Assembly: GCA_017512805.1 (NCBI GenBank)
Contig: JAFWES010000081.1
Location: 1-59,998, forward strand
Length of the DNA: 59,998 nt
Origin: Clostridia bacterium
GTDB lineage: Bacteria > Bacillota > Clostridia > Christensenellales > Aristaeellaceae
Reading direction: 5' to 3'
This document shows positions 16,061 to 24,529 of the stretch, piece after piece. The notes under the pieces were generated by a model. That model did not search any database. It had not been told where the DNA came from and was given only the letters and a program-made list of their open reading frames with translations. How positions within the stretch are numbered: position 1 is the stretch's first letter; every line of letters starts with the position of its first letter. The position numbers and the translations under genes are program-made.

Positions 16061-16065
16061 GCTTA

Positions 16066-16233
16066 TTATCGTCCGAACAGGAACAGAGTCACCCCGACAA
16101 TCAGAAGGATCAGCAGCAGGCAGGGCAGCCCGATGGTCAGGATTCCCGACGCCCATAGGGCCAGAAAGTCCCCCTTTTCCAGCTGGGGTTCGTCCCCCGC
16201 GAGCTCCCGCTTGATCTTTTCCGATTCCCGCAT
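16066..16233 (-). CDS. 55-aa single-pass membrane protein at the end of the opp operon
   Basis: ATG 16233 has AAGGAG eight bases upstream, overlapping the stop of oppF (16246). The product starts MRESEKIKRELAGDEPQLEK and then forms one long hydrophobic helix (ILTIGLPCLLLILLIVGVTL) ending FLFGR. A charged cytosolic N-terminus with one C-terminal helix fits a small accessory subunit of the transporter, but there is no family match I can name. Position and ribosome binding site make it a real gene. Confidence 0.65.
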   Translation of the reverse strand: MRESEKIKRELAGDEPQLEKGDFLALWASGILTIGLPCLLLILLIVGVTLFLFGR

Positions 16234-16245
16234 GGATGGTCTCCT

Positions 16246-17850
16246 TTATGCCCCCGTCTTCATGGTCTTGACATCGAAGAGGAATTCCTTGTTCTCGCCC
16301 AGCTTCCGCTCCGGATAATGGCAGGCGCAGAAGTGATTGGGTTCGATTTCCACCAGGGGCGGCGGAACCCGGCGGCACTTGTCCGTGGCCATATAGCACC
16401 GGGTGCAGAATTTGCATCCCGCCGGCGGGTTCACCGGGCTGGGGATGTTCCCCTCCAGAATGATCTTTTCCTTCTCGGCGGAATCCGCCTCCGTGGTGGG
16501 AATGGAGCTCAGCAGCGCCACCGTATAGGGGTGCCGCGGATCGTCAAAGATGGTCTTCTTGTCCGCCAGCTCCACGATGCTCCCCAGATACATGACCGCG
16601 ATCCGGTCGGAGATGAACTTCACCACGCTCAGGTCATGGCTGATGAACATATAGGTCAGGTGCTGCTTTTCCTTCAGCTCCTGCAGCAGATTGATGATCT
16701 GGCTCTGGATGGACACGTCCAGCGCGGAAACGCACTCGTCGCACACCACGAACCGGGGCTGCACCGCCAGCGCCCTCGCGATGCAGATCCGCTGCCGCTG
16801 ACCGCCGGAGAACTGATGGGGATAGCGGTGAATCATGTATTCCTGCAGGCCGCATTTCTCCATGGTCTCCACGATGTACGCCCGCAGCCGGGCCGATCCA
16901 TGCTTGAAGAAGTGATGGGTCACCAGCCCTTCCTCGATGATCTGCCCCACGGTGAACCGGGGATTCAGGCTGGAATAGGGATCCTGGAAGATGATCTGCA
17001 GGCTCCGCCGCAGATCCCGCATCTCCTTGTAGGAAAGACGCGCCAGGTCGATGCCGTTATCCAGCATGGCCTCGTACTTCTGGAATTCCGCGTCGTCCCG
17101 GTATTTGGCCTTCACGGCGTCCAGCTGCTTCTGCAGCCCGGCAATCTTCTGTTCCAGCCCGGCAATCTCCGCCTCCGCCTTCTTCAGGCCGGCGTCCGCC
17201 CGGTCCCGCTTGCGGGCCATGCCCGCCCGCTGGCTGTCCTTGCCGTTCTCCGCCTCGTGGGCGTAATGCTCCAGCTCCGCCCGGAGCGCCTGGGCCTGGG
17301 ACCGCAGCACGTTGCGCTTCTTGTTCTCCTGATAAATTTCCCGTAGCAGCTGCATGCCCTGCGCGTCGTCCCGGGCATAGAAGCCGCCCAGGATCTTCGC
17401 CACATTGCTCAGGGCGGTATCCTCATCGCACTGGGCCATATGATAATCCTGCAGCAGGTAGAAATCCGCCCCGTCCTCGCCGCCGGCGGCCGCCACCTGG
17501 GCCTCCAGTTTTTTCACCTTCTCGGTGGCCTTCGCCATGCGCTTGCGGTATTTGCCGGTGTTCTTCAGGGTGTCCCAGACATAAGCCGGCGTCCGGTCCT
17601 CCAGCGTCTCCCCGTAATAGAGGGTACATCCCGCCGTCTGGGGATACAGCTGCAGCAGCACCCGCCCCAGGGTGGATTTTCCGCATCCGCTCTCGCCCAC
17701 TACCCCCAGGGTCTCTCCTTCGTAGATATCGATGCTGATATCCTCATTGGCCCGGACATAGAGCTTGTTTTTCTGGAAAATGGAGGTTTTGGCGACAGGA
17801 AAGTACTTTTTAAGATTCGTGATGGACAACAGCTTTTTTGTGCTCTGCAC
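16246..17850 (-). CDS. oppF: oligopeptide ABC ATPase OppF with large coiled-coil insertion
   Basis: Starts at GTG 17850 (GGAGGT eight bases upstream), overlapping oppD by 41 bp. Walker A GESGCGKST is at residues 52-60. The Q-loop block IIFQDPYSSLNPR comes only at 286-298, then FSGGQRQRICIARAL, Walker B FVVCDE and the C-terminal oligopeptide-binding/Cys-rich tail CKFCTRCYMATDKC (the OppD/F iron-sulphur-type cysteine motif). Typical OppF is about 320 aa; this one is 534 aa because about 185 residues (82-268) are inserted between Walker A and Q-loop. They are rich in K/E/A heptads (AEAEIAGLEQKIAGLQKQLD). The core motifs are intact, so ATPase function is expected. Confidence 0.9.
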   Translation of the reverse strand: MQSTKKLLSITNLKKYFPVAKTSIFQKNKLYVRANEDISIDIYEGETLGVVGESGCGKSTLGRVLLQLYPQTAGCTLYYGETLEDRTPAYVWDTLKNTGKYRKRMAKATEKVKKLEAQVAAAGGEDGADFYLLQDYHMAQCDEDTALSNVAKILGGFYARDDAQGMQLLREIYQENKKRNVLRSQAQALRAELEHYAHEAENGKDSQRAGMARKRDRADAGLKKAEAEIAGLEQKIAGLQKQLDAVKAKYRDDAEFQKYEAMLDNGIDLARLSYKEMRDLRRSLQIIFQDPYSSLNPRFTVGQIIEEGLVTHHFFKHGSARLRAYIVETMEKCGLQEYMIHRYPHQFSGGQRQRICIARALAVQPRFVVCDECVSALDVSIQSQIINLLQELKEKQHLTYMFISHDLSVVKFISDRIAVMYLGSIVELADKKTIFDDPRHPYTVALLSSIPTTEADSAEKEKIILEGNIPSPVNPPAGCKFCTRCYMATDKCRRVPPPLVEIEPNHFCACHYPERKLGENKEFLFDVKTMKTGA

Positions 17851-18829
17851 TGTTCCTTACCTCCTTTTCGGGATAGAAGCACCGGATGGCCTGCTTTTCG
17901 TTGACCTTTTGCAGCGGCGGTTCCTCCTCCATGCATTTCCTCGTGCAGTATTTGCACCGGGGCCCGAACTTGCATCCCTTGGGCAGGGCCAGGGGATGGG
18001 GCACCACGCCGGGGATGGGCTCCAGCCGGTCGCTTTCGATCTCCAGCCGGGGGATGGACAGCATCAGCCCCTCGGTATAGGGGTGGCTGGATTCGCAGTT
18101 CTGAAAAATGACTTCCGCCGGCGCCTGTTCCACCACCTGTCCGCAGTACATGACCGCCACGTCGTCCGCCATCTCGTTAATGACGCCCAGGTCATGCGTA
18201 ATGAAAATGATGGCCGTGCCGGTGGACTCCTTCAGCTGGTTCATCAGCTTCAGGATCTGGGCCTGGATGGTCACATCCAGCGCGGTGGTGGGCTCGTCCG
18301 CAATCAGGATCTTGGGCTTGCAGGCCAGCGCCATGGCGATCATGACCCGCTGGCGCATGCCGCCGGAAAGCTGGTGGGGATACTGCTTGATCACGACCTC
18401 CGGGTTGGGAATCTGGACATCGTAGAGCATTTTCACCGCCTGCTCGTGGGCCTGGGCCTTGTTCATCCCCTGATGGATCATGAAGGGCTCCGACAGCTGC
18501 CGGTCCACGGAAAACACCGGATTCAGGCTGGTCATGGGCTCCTGGAAAATGACGGAGATGTCATTTCCGCGGATTTCATACATTTCCTTCTGCGACAGCT
18601 TGGTCAGGTCCCGGCCCTCCAGCAGGATTTCCCCGCTGTCGATATATCCGTTCCCGTCCAGCAGCTGCAGGATGCTCATGGCGGAAACGGATTTTCCCGA
18701 TCCGCTTTCCCCCACGATGCCGATGGTCTTTCCCGCTTCCAGGCTGTAGGAGACGTCGTTGACCGCCTTGACGATTCCTTTCTTGGTCGTAAAGAAGGTG
18801 TGCAGGTTCTTGACTTCCAGCAATGGCAT
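17810..18829 (-). CDS. oppD: oligopeptide ABC ATPase OppD
   Basis: 339 aa, normal length. Walker A GESGSGKS, Q-loop FQEPMTSLNPV, signature LSGGMRQRVMIAMALACKP and Walker B ILIADEPTTALD are all present, with the OppD C-terminal cysteine region CKFGPRCKYCTRKC. It pairs with OppF to form the ATPase dimer under the OppB-OppC channel. It starts 17 bp after oppC and overlaps oppF, so translation is coupled. Confidence 0.93.
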   Translation of the reverse strand: MPLLEVKNLHTFFTTKKGIVKAVNDVSYSLEAGKTIGIVGESGSGKSVSAMSILQLLDGNGYIDSGEILLEGRDLTKLSQKEMYEIRGNDISVIFQEPMTSLNPVFSVDRQLSEPFMIHQGMNKAQAHEQAVKMLYDVQIPNPEVVIKQYPHQLSGGMRQRVMIAMALACKPKILIADEPTTALDVTIQAQILKLMNQLKESTGTAIIFITHDLGVINEMADDVAVMYCGQVVEQAPAEVIFQNCESSHPYTEGLMLSIPRLEIESDRLEPIPGVVPHPLALPKGCKFGPRCKYCTRKCMEEEPPLQKVNEKQAIRCFYPEKEVRNSAEHKKAVVHHES

Positions 18830-18846
18830 TCTTCTTCACTCCTTCC

Positions 18847-20826
18847 TTACTTATCGTTGCTGCTCTTGGGATCCATAACATCCCGCAGGGTATCGCCGAT
18901 GGTATTGATGCAGACCGTGGTCATGATCAGGATCGCCGAGGTAAACACCCACTGCCACCAGAAGTTGATGGCCGCGGTGGCGTTGCTGGCCCGGCTCAGC
19001 ATATTGCCCCAGCTGGGCTGCGGATAGTTGACGCCGAAGCCCAGGAAGCTGAGGGAGGTCTCCGTCTGCATGGAGGCCGCGAAGCTCAGGGTCATATTCA
19101 CCAGGATCACCGATACGATATTGGGCAGGATGTGCTTGAACGCAATCCGGCTGCTCTTGACGCCCATAGCCTGCGCCGCGGTCACGTACTCGCTTTCCCG
19201 GGCCACCAGCACCTGGGCACGGGTGATATAGGCGAAGCCCGGCCAGCCCAGGAAGCCCAGAATCACCATGATCATGTACAGCCGCTCGTCCGTGCTCATG
19301 GATACCTGGGACAGCAGGGAGTTGAGGATCAGCATGAAGGGATACAGCGGAATGGAGCTGAATACCTCCGCGATACGCATCAGCAGCATATCGACCCAGC
19401 CCCCGGCAAAGCCCGCGGCCAGTCCGATGGACACCCCCAGGATGATCTCGATGATGACCGCCACCGCGCCCACCGTCATGGTGATGCGGCCGCCGGCGAT
19501 GACCCGCTCCGCGATGTTGGCGCCCCGGTCATCCGTGCCGAACAGGTAGCCCTTCAGGCCCCATTTGTTCAGCAGCTTCCCATTGGCGTCCACGGCATAG
19601 CTCTGGAAGGCGCCGGCGTATACCTTCGCGGCTCCGGCCACCTGGGGCGCTTCCGCCTGATAGTAATGATCCCCGCCGAAGGAATATACATGCCCCTTGT
19701 TGGTCAGCCCGGTATAGTGATAGGTCCCCGCCTCGATGTCCACGAACTGCTCGCCGTCCTCCAGATCCGGCACTTCCACCACGTCGCTCTGGAAGTCGCC
19801 GGTCAGGGCGATGCTGCCGTCGTCCAGCAGGATGGCCACGCTGGTGGATGCTGCCCGGACCTCGGTGATTTTCCGCCCGTCCAGGAAGGCGGACATCTTC
19901 TCGCCCTTCCCCCCGCCAATCTTGGTCCGCACGCTGGAGTACAGGCCCTTCGTGCCGGTATAGACGCTGGTCTGTTTATCGTTCAGACCCACCACGTAGT
20001 TCAGCGTGAAATCCACGTCCACAATATCCGTCCGGCCGATGAACCGGTCCAGATTGGCATACGCCTGCTTATTGCCCCAGATGTACAGGGTCCCGTCGTC
20101 CATCAGGATCGCCGTGGCCTGGAAGCCCGCGGTGACCCGTTTGATGTGATTCACGTCCAGTTCCCCGTTCAGCACCGCGTCCGGCACCGGTTCCAGGTTC
20201 GGATTGGCGAGGATCACGTCATCCACGGCGTACTGGCCGAAGCGGTTGCTGCCCCAGCCGTAGAATTTCCCGTCCTCCCCGATGGCAATGATGTGGTCCT
20301 GTCCGGCCGCCACAAAGGCGATCTTCGCATTGCGAACCTCTTCGGGGATATTCTTGACATTGATGCCGGTGGCGCCGATCGCGCCGATCCCCCAGACATA
20401 AACCTTTCCCTCGTCGCTTAGGCCCACGGTGAAGCTGGAATAGCTGTCGATCATTTTGATATGACCGTTCAGCTCCCCGGGCACGTTCATAAAGTCCAGC
20501 GTCGGCGGAAGATCCTTCTGGGTGGTTTCCGTGAAGGCGTCATAGTACTTGGGCATAAAGTTCGGCACGATGAACACGATGGCGAACATGGCCAGCACCA
20601 CAAATACGGAGAATACCGCAAACTTGCGCTCCAGAAAGCGGTTGAATACCTGCCGCCCGGGGCTGACGATCAGCTCGGAATCGTCTGGCGCCTTGTCCTT
20701 CTGATCCTCATCCTGATTCTCCTTGTTCTTCCTGTAAAACCACTTTTCCTCAAACTGCGTTCCCAGCAGCCCCCGAACCAGCCAGCGGGCAACCTTGCGG
20801 AACACGTTTTCTCTTTTCTTTTCCAT
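18847..20826 (-). CDS. oppC: oligopeptide permease OppC with inserted seven-bladed RCC1-like beta-propeller
   Basis: ATG 20826 follows GGAGGAGG. Ordinary OppC has about 300-350 residues; this has 659. Order: cytosolic N-terminus (1-68), first membrane helix (about 69-90), an insertion (about 115-424), then the normal OppC body beginning LFGTDDRGANIAERVIAGGR. That body has the permease helices and the EAA loop EYVTAAQAMGVKSSRIAFKH-ILPN. The insertion has seven units of the type 'h..v.AG...s.al..dG.vy.WG', starting near residues 123, 168, 228, 268, 320, 361 and 400; the clearest are FVAAGQDHIIAIGEDGKFYG, VTAGFQATAILMDDGTLYIW and IEAGTYHYTGLTNKGHVYSF. Seven units of about 40-60 residues are what a closed RCC1 propeller needs. 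By OppC topology the insertion lies outside the membrane, in the loop that faces the binding protein. The reading frame is uninterrupted and the neighbours are in correct order. Confidence 0.9.
   Translation of the reverse strand: MEKKRENVFRKVARWLVRGLLGTQFEEKWFYRKNKENQDEDQKDKAPDDSELIVSPGRQVFNRFLERKFAVFSVFVVLAMFAIVFIVPNFMPKYYDAFTETTQKDLPPTLDFMNVPGELNGHIKMIDSYSSFTVGLSDEGKVYVWGIGAIGATGINVKNIPEEVRNAKIAFVAAGQDHIIAIGEDGKFYGWGSNRFGQYAVDDVILANPNLEPVPDAVLNGELDVNHIKRVTAGFQATAILMDDGTLYIWGNKQAYANLDRFIGRTDIVDVDFTLNYVVGLNDKQTSVYTGTKGLYSSVRTKIGGGKGEKMSAFLDGRKITEVRAASTSVAILLDDGSIALTGDFQSDVVEVPDLEDGEQFVDIEAGTYHYTGLTNKGHVYSFGGDHYYQAEAPQVAGAAKVYAGAFQSYAVDANGKLLNKWGLKGYLFGTDDRGANIAERVIAGGRITMTVGAVAVIIEIILGVSIGLAAGFAGGWVDMLLMRIAEVFSSIPLYPFMLILNSLLSQVSMSTDERLYMIMVILGFLGWPGFAYITRAQVLVARESEYVTAAQAMGVKSSRIAFKHILPNIVSVILVNMTLSFAASMQTETSLSFLGFGVNYPQPSWGNMLSRASNATAAINFWWQWVFTSAILIMTTVCINTIGDTLRDVMDPKSSNDK
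19555..20484 (-). other. RCC1-like propeller-coding segment within oppC
   Basis: Sub-region of oppC (codons about 115-424). The first unit starts around HIKMIDSYSSFTVGLSDEG and the last ends at LLNKWG just before LFGTDD. The most diverged unit is the fourth (VDFTLNYVVGLNDKQTSVYT). Base composition matches the flanking permease sequence, so the fusion is not recent by this measure. Confidence 0.8.
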
Positions 20827-20844
20827 ATTCCTGCCTCCTCCCGC

Positions 20845-21885
20845 TTATTTGCTGATCCGAACCCGGGGATCCACCAGCCCGTAGCACAGGTCGGTCACCA
20901 GGTTGGAGAACAGTCCGATGAAGGTGTAAATCACCTCCAGGAACATGATCATGTCGTAATCCGCCGTCCGCATGGCGCTGAGGAACAGCAGCCCCATGCC
21001 CTTGAAGCCGAACATGGTCTCCAGAATCATGGCGCCCTGGATGGTACCGAAGAAGCCGCCCACAATGATGCTGACCATGGGCACCAGCGCGTTGCGCCAT
21101 GCATGGCTGTAAATTACGGCCTTTTCCGTCAGCCCCTTGGCCCGGGCCGTGCGGATGCAGTCCAGGTTCAGGGCGTCGATCATGGACGCCCGGGTAATCC
21201 GGGTGATGGACGCCAGGGATCCGAAGGTCAGGCAGATGGTGGGCAGCGTCACATGATGCAGCACATCCAGCACTTCCCGCCATCCGGTATAGTTGGCCCC
21301 CGGCGTCTTCATGCCGCTGACCGGGAACCAGTGCAGAATCGAGCAGAAAAACACGATGAAGACGATGTAGATGATAAAGCTGGGGGTGGAGAAGCCGATC
21401 AGCGTAAAGAACTGGGTAAACCGGTCGAACCGGCTGTTCTTCTTCACCGCGCATTTGATGCCCAGGGGAATGGTGATCCCCAGCACCGCAATCTCCGTAA
21501 TGATGCCGATCAGGAAGGAATTGCGCATGTGGGTCGGCACCACGTCCACCACCGGCAGGTTGTACTCATAGGAAAACCCGAAATTTCCCTGAAAAATCCC
21601 GGAATAATGCCCGTCATAGAAAGGATACAGCCCCAGCCATCGCAGGTACAGGATCAGGTTGTTATCCGTGTCCGTGCCGTAGAGGCGCTGATATTTCAGG
21701 TACAGCTCGTCAAACTTGGTGGCCTTTTCCTCCTCGCTGAGCCGCTTCATGGTCTGAATCTCAGCACGTGCGTCCGTGTATGCCCGGTTGGCAGGCATCA
21801 TGTGGTACAGCACGAAAAGGATAAAGGTCAGCAAAAAGAAAACGAGCATCATATACACGAGCCTTTTTGCGATATATCTGGCCAT
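20845..21885 (-). CDS. oppB: oligopeptide permease OppB
   Basis: 346 aa with an N-terminal helix (YIAKRLVYMMLVFFLLTFIL), a charged external loop, five further helices and the EAA loop region CIRTARAKGLTEKAVIYSHA-WRNALVP. It forms the channel with OppC. The loop after helix 1 (about residues 30-110) is longer than in DppB and contains a charged helical stretch (RLSEEEKATKFDELYLKYQR). It lies 18 bp before oppC and about 250 bp after oppA. Confidence 0.92.
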   Translation of the reverse strand: MARYIAKRLVYMMLVFFLLTFILFVLYHMMPANRAYTDARAEIQTMKRLSEEEKATKFDELYLKYQRLYGTDTDNNLILYLRWLGLYPFYDGHYSGIFQGNFGFSYEYNLPVVDVVPTHMRNSFLIGIITEIAVLGITIPLGIKCAVKKNSRFDRFTQFFTLIGFSTPSFIIYIVFIVFFCSILHWFPVSGMKTPGANYTGWREVLDVLHHVTLPTICLTFGSLASITRITRASMIDALNLDCIRTARAKGLTEKAVIYSHAWRNALVPMVSIIVGGFFGTIQGAMILETMFGFKGMGLLFLSAMRTADYDMIMFLEVIYTFIGLFSNLVTDLCYGLVDPRVRISK

Positions 21886-22137
21886 GGGGATTCTCCTTCG
21901 CTGCTTTCCACCGGCGGGGAAAGCGGTTTTTGTTTACCGGGATACCGGGATGAGGCGCCGATTCAGCCGCGGGGCAGGGACGGGCCCGCCGCGTTCCGCG
22001 GAAATGATCCGTCCCGCTGTGTTCGCTTGATGGGTTCCAGGCTGAACCGTGAACCCGAAAAAACACAAGAAACGCATCCGGCGGCTTTCGCCGCCGGATG
22101 CGGGTTTCAGGCATACAGCCCTTTCAACCAATTGACA
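21886..22137 (-). other. oppA-oppB intergenic region
   Basis: 252 bp. It holds the strong hairpin at 22073-22102 and the oppB ribosome binding site (AAGGAG just before 21885). No gene is seen. Confidence 0.6.
22073..22102 (-). terminator. intra-operon stem-loop behind oppA
   Basis: A 13-bp perfect stem CGCATCCGGCGGC / GCCGCCGGATGCG with a four-base loop. On the minus strand it is followed by TTTCTTGTGTTTTTTC. It probably ends or trims most transcripts after oppA, so the binding protein is made in excess over the membrane parts. Confidence 0.8.
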
Positions 22138-24336
22138 TTACTTCAGCCACAGCACGTCCGCCGCGTCCTTGATGTAATAGGCAGAATAGTCGTCATACAT
22201 CGCGGGATCGATGGTCATGTTGAAGGAATAGTCATACGCCGCGGAGTTGAAGCCGGTGGCGAAGTTGAACGCGCAGTACATGGGCGTACCGGCATAGTAG
22301 CCGTACACAGCCGACTGATACAGTTCGTCCAGCATGGGCGCGAAGTCGCCGATGGTGTTGTACACCACCATGCCCGCCTTGGCCACGTTCTCGTTGGCCT
22401 TCAGACCGGTCTGCAGCAGATCGGTGAAGGGGTTGTCCACGGTGCCGTACCAGTTGATGACCAGCGGCATGTAATAGTCGCCGTTCACTTCTTCGGTCTT
22501 GTAGGCGCCGTCCACGGACTTGTAGCCCTTGTCGTTCTCGTTGATGTATTCCGCGGGGATCTTCTTATAGCGCACGCCCTCGCCGGTGTATTCAGTGCCG
22601 TCCGCGTTGTAGATCCAGCCGCCCTCTTCCAGCACTTCGATGGCAGAGTCCGCAGAGGTGGCGTAGCTGTCCAGCAGCATGCCCTGCTCCATGGCCGCCT
22701 TGTACATCCAGGAACCGGTGTAATAGGGGCCATCCACCACGCCGCCGTAGCCGCCGGTGAAGTCCTTGGCGAACTGCGCCCGGTCCATGCACAGGGCGAT
22801 GGCCTGCCGCACGGCGGTGAACTGCGCGGGGCCGAAGTCAGCCCGGAAGCCCAGCTTGCCGTAGCCGGCACGGCTGTAATGGCTGTACACATACGCGCCG
22901 TTGGATTCGTCCGCAGCCTTCAGGGCCTCGTCGGTTTCCGCGCCGCCGGTGATGCCCGCGATCACGTCCAGGCCGCCCGCCTTGAAGTCTTCCAGCTGGG
23001 TGGCGGAAACGATCTTCTTATAGATCACGGTGCCGATCTTGGGGGTGACGCCTTCGTAGTTGCCCTTGAAGTATTCGTTCTTCACCAGGGTCGCGGTGTT
23101 GTCGCTGGTGTCGAAGCTCTTCACGACGTAGGGGCCGCTCCAGGGATAGGCCGCATAGTTTTCTTCGCTGGTGTCGGTGCACAGCTTCTTGATGTTCGCC
23201 GCCTGGACGTACTTGTCGCCGTCCTTGGCATAGAACGCATCGCTCAGATAGCAGCCGTTGCCGTCATCCAGGATGTCCACGCCCTCGCCCAGCCAGGCCG
23301 CCACAGGCTGCGCGCTGAAGTTGCCGTAAATGATCTTGTAGAAATAGTTGGCATAATCCGCGGGGATCGTCACGGAGAAGGTGTAGTCATCCAGCAGACG
23401 CAGGCCGCTCAGCTCCTTGGTGCCCTTTTCGCTGTCGGGGCCGGCATACAGCTGATAGGCGTCTTTCCAGCCCTGCATGGTCAGGCCGGAGGTCTCCCGG
23501 GCCGCCGCTTCGGTGAACACGGGGGTCAGGGAAGCCATCGTGTAGGCCAGATAGTTCTTCGCGGTCACGGCGCTGCCGTCGCTCAGCTTCAGATCATCCT
23601 TGATCTTGATGGTGTAGGTCAGGGTGCCGTCCTCGTTGAGCTTCTCTTCATGAGATTCCACAACGGTGTCATTCCAGGTGTAGCCGCCTTCCTTGGTGGT
23701 GGAGACGGTTTCCAGGCCGGAAGTCAGGGCTTCGATATCATTATCGGCGGCGCCGGGGCTGCTCTTGCCGAAGGTGGCATAGCGGAACTGGCCGCTCAGG
23801 TCGGTGGTGTTGCCCAGGATGATGGAATTATCTTCCTTTTCAGAGCTCCAGTCGATCAGCGCCTTGGCGGGGCTCCAGAAGGGGTTGGTGGGATATTCCT
23901 GCACGCCCTTGATCTTGGCGTTGTACAGGTCATAATATTCGTTGCTGTACAGCGGCACTTCCGGCAGCAGATAGTTCCAGCGGGTGATGTACATTCTCCA
24001 CCAGGCGGCGTAGACGTCGTCTTCCGTCTCGTACTCGCCGGCGGGGGTGGTGTTGTACACCATGGCCATGGTCAGGAAGTCCAGACCAAGCTCTTTTTTC
24101 TCGCCATCCACCTCGATGTACGCGAAGCCGGTTTCCTCGTCTTCGATCACGTCGGCGATGGTGATATCCTTGCCGTACTTCTCGTACAGGGAGGTGTAGT
24201 CCTCACCGTACTTGTAGTTGCCCAGGGTCATGGTCACGAACTCGGGTTCCACTTCTTCCGCGCTTTCGGCGCCGGCGAAGCTGAACATTCCGATGACCAT
24301 CACCAGCGTCATGAGCAGTGCCATCAGTTTCTTCAT
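22138..24336 (-). CDS. oppA: extracellular peptide-binding protein, family 5 (OppA-like), with N-terminal extension
   Basis: Start ATG 24336 after GGAGGGAAGAACC; 732 aa, compared with about 540 for OppA. The signal peptide KKLMALLMTLVMVIGMFSFA ends AGA-ES and has no lipobox cysteine. The family-5 core begins near IILGNTTDLSGQFRYATFG and runs to the C-terminus with TNPxWSPAKALIDWS before it and VYKKIVSATQLEDFKAGGLD-like hinge segments inside. About 130 residues precede the core and include WWRMYITRWNYLLPEVPLYS-NEYYDLYNAKIKG. That block resembles the C-terminal lobe edge of other family-5 proteins. It delivers oligopeptides or similar ligands to OppBC; the ligand is unknown. Confidence 0.88.
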   Translation of the reverse strand: MKKLMALLMTLVMVIGMFSFAGAESAEEVEPEFVTMTLGNYKYGEDYTSLYEKYGKDITIADVIEDEETGFAYIEVDGEKKELGLDFLTMAMVYNTTPAGEYETEDDVYAAWWRMYITRWNYLLPEVPLYSNEYYDLYNAKIKGVQEYPTNPFWSPAKALIDWSSEKEDNSIILGNTTDLSGQFRYATFGKSSPGAADNDIEALTSGLETVSTTKEGGYTWNDTVVESHEEKLNEDGTLTYTIKIKDDLKLSDGSAVTAKNYLAYTMASLTPVFTEAAARETSGLTMQGWKDAYQLYAGPDSEKGTKELSGLRLLDDYTFSVTIPADYANYFYKIIYGNFSAQPVAAWLGEGVDILDDGNGCYLSDAFYAKDGDKYVQAANIKKLCTDTSEENYAAYPWSGPYVVKSFDTSDNTATLVKNEYFKGNYEGVTPKIGTVIYKKIVSATQLEDFKAGGLDVIAGITGGAETDEALKAADESNGAYVYSHYSRAGYGKLGFRADFGPAQFTAVRQAIALCMDRAQFAKDFTGGYGGVVDGPYYTGSWMYKAAMEQGMLLDSYATSADSAIEVLEEGGWIYNADGTEYTGEGVRYKKIPAEYINENDKGYKSVDGAYKTEEVNGDYYMPLVINWYGTVDNPFTDLLQTGLKANENVAKAGMVVYNTIGDFAPMLDELYQSAVYGYYAGTPMYCAFNFATGFNSAAYDYSFNMTIDPAMYDDYSAYYIKDAADVLWLK

Positions 24337-24442
24337 GGTTCTTCCCTCCATAATATATTTATTTCACGGGTCAGACCCGTAAAATACAATCTCCGGGCCG
24401 CCGGTCCGCCGGAGGCCCCGCTTGGGAAAAAGCTCAGGGAGT

Positions 24443-24471
24443 AGTTTACCACATTCATGCCCTATTTGCAA
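24443..24471 (-). promoter_or_regulatory. promoter of the opp operon
   Basis: On the minus strand: -35 TTGCAA (24466-24471), 17-nt spacer, -10 TAAACT (24443-24448). This leaves an untranslated leader of about 100 nt with a GC-rich dyad. Confidence 0.55.
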
Positions 24472-24529
24472 ACCAAATTTTCAATTGACCGGACCGGTTC
24501 TGCAGGACCGGTTCAGCCGCGTTTTCCGT

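Noticed and set aside
18847-20826. Assembly or frameshift artefact creating the propeller-permease fusion
   Set aside because: The frame is open for 659 codons, permease segments lie on both sides in correct order, and exactly seven blade units are present; an artefact is unlikely, though read mapping would settle it.
20461-24444. 1327-aa open frame on the plus strand opposite oppA-oppC
   Set aside because: Antisense shadow caused by high GC at third codon positions; no domains, and the minus strand holds the complete opp genes with ribosome binding sites.
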